Shown here: one piece after another, positions 5,813 through 6,815 of the stretch
Position numbering within the stretch: position 1 is the stretch's first letter
How the letters are laid out: each line of letters starts with the position of its first letter
Source of the DNA: Betaproteobacteria bacterium
GTDB lineage: Bacteria > Pseudomonadota > Gammaproteobacteria > Burkholderiales > Casimicrobiaceae
Assembly: GCA_003153335.1 (NCBI GenBank)
Contig: PLYG01000036.1
Location: 1 to 6,815 of the forward strand
Direction of reading: 5' to 3'
DNA: 6,815 bases
The notes under the pieces: model-generated
Seen by the model: only the letters and a program-made list of their open reading frames with translations
What the model was told of the DNA's origin: nothing
Database searches by the model: none
Program-made: the position numbers and the translations under genes

Positions 5813-6815
5813 ATGGCAACCAACCCGGTCCCGCGACAATTCAGCGGCTTGGCACGCGCTCTGGTCCAGCATGGCCTGTTGGCCGAGGCTGAAGCCGAGG
5901 CGTTGCAGGACCACGCCAGCGCGTCCAACAGCACCTTCGTCGATCAGATCCTGGTCAGCAAGCGGATGACCGCGATGGAACTCGCCGAGTTCACCTCGCG
6001 CACCTTCGGCGTGCCCTTGCTCGACCTCAGTGCCTTTGATTTAAGCCAGATCCCTCGAGACTGGGTCGACACCAAGATGCTGGTGCTGCGCCGGGTGCTG
6101 CCGCTGCACAAGCGCGGCAACCGGTTGTTCGTCGCCACCTCGGACCTGACCAATCTGCAGGCGCTGGAGGAAATACGGTTCAAGACCAACCTCGTCATCG
6201 ACCCCATCGTCGTCGAAGACCCGAAGCTCTCCGCAGCCATCGCCAAGATCGTGGAAGCGAGCGACACGACGTTGTCGACGCTGATGACCACCGACGATCT
6301 CGAAATCGATCTGAACGAACTGCCGACTACGGCGGCGGAGGACGATTCAAGTCAAGAGGTCGACGACGCGCCGGTTGTTCGCTATATCCAGAAAATTCTT
6401 CTCGATGCCATTTCCACCGGTGCCTCCGACATTCATTTCGAGCCGTTCGAAAAGTTCTACCGCATTCGGTACCGTCTGGACGGCCGGTTGATCGAGATCG
6501 CGCAGCCGCCGCTGGTGATCAAGGAAAAAGTCGCCTCGCGGATCAAGGTCATTTCCAAACTCGACATCGCGGAAAAGCGGGTCCCGCAGGACGGCCGCCT
6601 GAAACTGATGCTGTCAAAGAACCGTGCGATCGACTTCCGGGTCAGCACACTGCCCACGCTGTTCGGCGAAAAGATCGTGATGCGGTTGCTGGACTCGGCC
6701 AAGGCGCTGGTGGGTATCGAGAGTCTGGGCTACGATGCCGATCAGCAGGCGCTTCTGATGCACGCGATCAACCGGCCATATGGGATGATCCTGGTCACCG
6801 GCCCGACGGGCAGCG
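5813..6815 (+). CDS. pilB: Type IV pilus extension ATPase PilB (3' end missing)
   Basis: PilB is the cytoplasmic hexameric ATPase that drives type IV pilus extension with the platform protein PilC. The first 334 residues are present; the window ends inside the Walker A motif (GPTGS, 330-334), so the Walker B, His box and zinc-binding parts lie outside. Residues about 10-150 form the GspE N-terminal (T2SSE_N/MshEN-like) region. An acidic linker (about 160-186) leads to DAPVVRYIQKILLDAISTGASDIHFEPFE (185-213), then KRVPQDGRLKL (255-265), the Asp-box region DFRVSTLPTLFGEKIVMRLL (274-293) and RPYGMILVTGPTGS. At the N-terminus, residues 12-14 are GLA where c-di-GMP-binding MshEN domains have RLG, so c-di-GMP binding is doubtful. 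The ATG at 5813 is the first in frame that fits; no Shine-Dalgarno sequence precedes it. PilB is favoured over GspE by overall motif wording; pilC and pilD would be expected next. Confidence 0.93.
   Translation, partial: MATNPVPRQFSGLARALVQHGLLAEAEAEALQDHASASNSTFVDQILVSKRMTAMELAEFTSRTFGVPLLDLSAFDLSQIPRDWVDTKMLVLRRVLPLHKRGNRLFVATSDLTNLQALEEIRFKTNLVIDPIVVEDPKLSAAIAKIVEASDTTLSTLMTTDDLEIDLNELPTTAAEDDSSQEVDDAPVVRYIQKILLDAISTGASDIHFEPFEKFYRIRYRLDGRLIEIAQPPLVIKEKVASRIKVISKLDIAEKRVPQDGRLKLMLSKNRAIDFRVSTLPTLFGEKIVMRLLDSAKALVGIESLGYDADQQALLMHAINRPYGMILVTGPTGS

Overview
The window reads as a stretch of chromosomal housekeeping DNA from a high-GC proteobacterium, most likely a betaproteobacterium. This is inferred from the protein sequences and from the gene order ffh / ypjD-like / CorC-like / pilB. 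It was not confirmed by any search. I see no insertion sequence, phage gene, CRISPR array, tRNA or rRNA, and no frameshifted gene. Every stretch without a gene is shorter than about 170 bases.

The left half is on the minus strand. Reading in the direction of transcription, ffh (signal recognition particle GTPase) comes first. After about 170 bases containing inverted repeats and a good sigma-70-type promoter comes the classical trmD operon: rpsP (S16), rimM, trmD and rplS (L19). rplS runs off the left edge. rpsP, rimM and trmD overlap or abut: rimM may overlap the end of rpsP, and the rimM stop and trmD start share one base in TGATG. trmD and rplS are separated by 86 bases that can fold. The two ribosomal protein genes have clear Shine-Dalgarno sequences, while the two modification/maturation genes between them have weak ones. 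This fits the unequal expression known for the E. coli operon.

The right half is on the plus strand and starts only 26 bases from ffh. It holds a ypjD-like membrane protein of the CcsA/HemX cytochrome c assembly family, then a CNNM/CorC-type transporter with DUF21, CBS pair and CorC_HlyC domains. A recognisable promoter follows, then the first 334 codons of pilB, the type IV pilus extension ATPase, cut at the right edge in the middle of its Walker A motif. The ffh-ypjD-yfjD neighbourhood is also found in E. coli.

Functionally the left half covers ribosome building, tRNA m1G37 methylation and membrane protein targeting. The right half covers envelope functions: possible haem/cytochrome c assembly, divalent cation transport and the pilus motor. 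No new biological system is evident. The points most worth a second look are residue-level departures from family consensus (TrmD Glu at the catalytic Asp position; the CorC-like protein lacking the usual GNN motif) and possible RNA structures in the leader and spacer of the rpsP operon.
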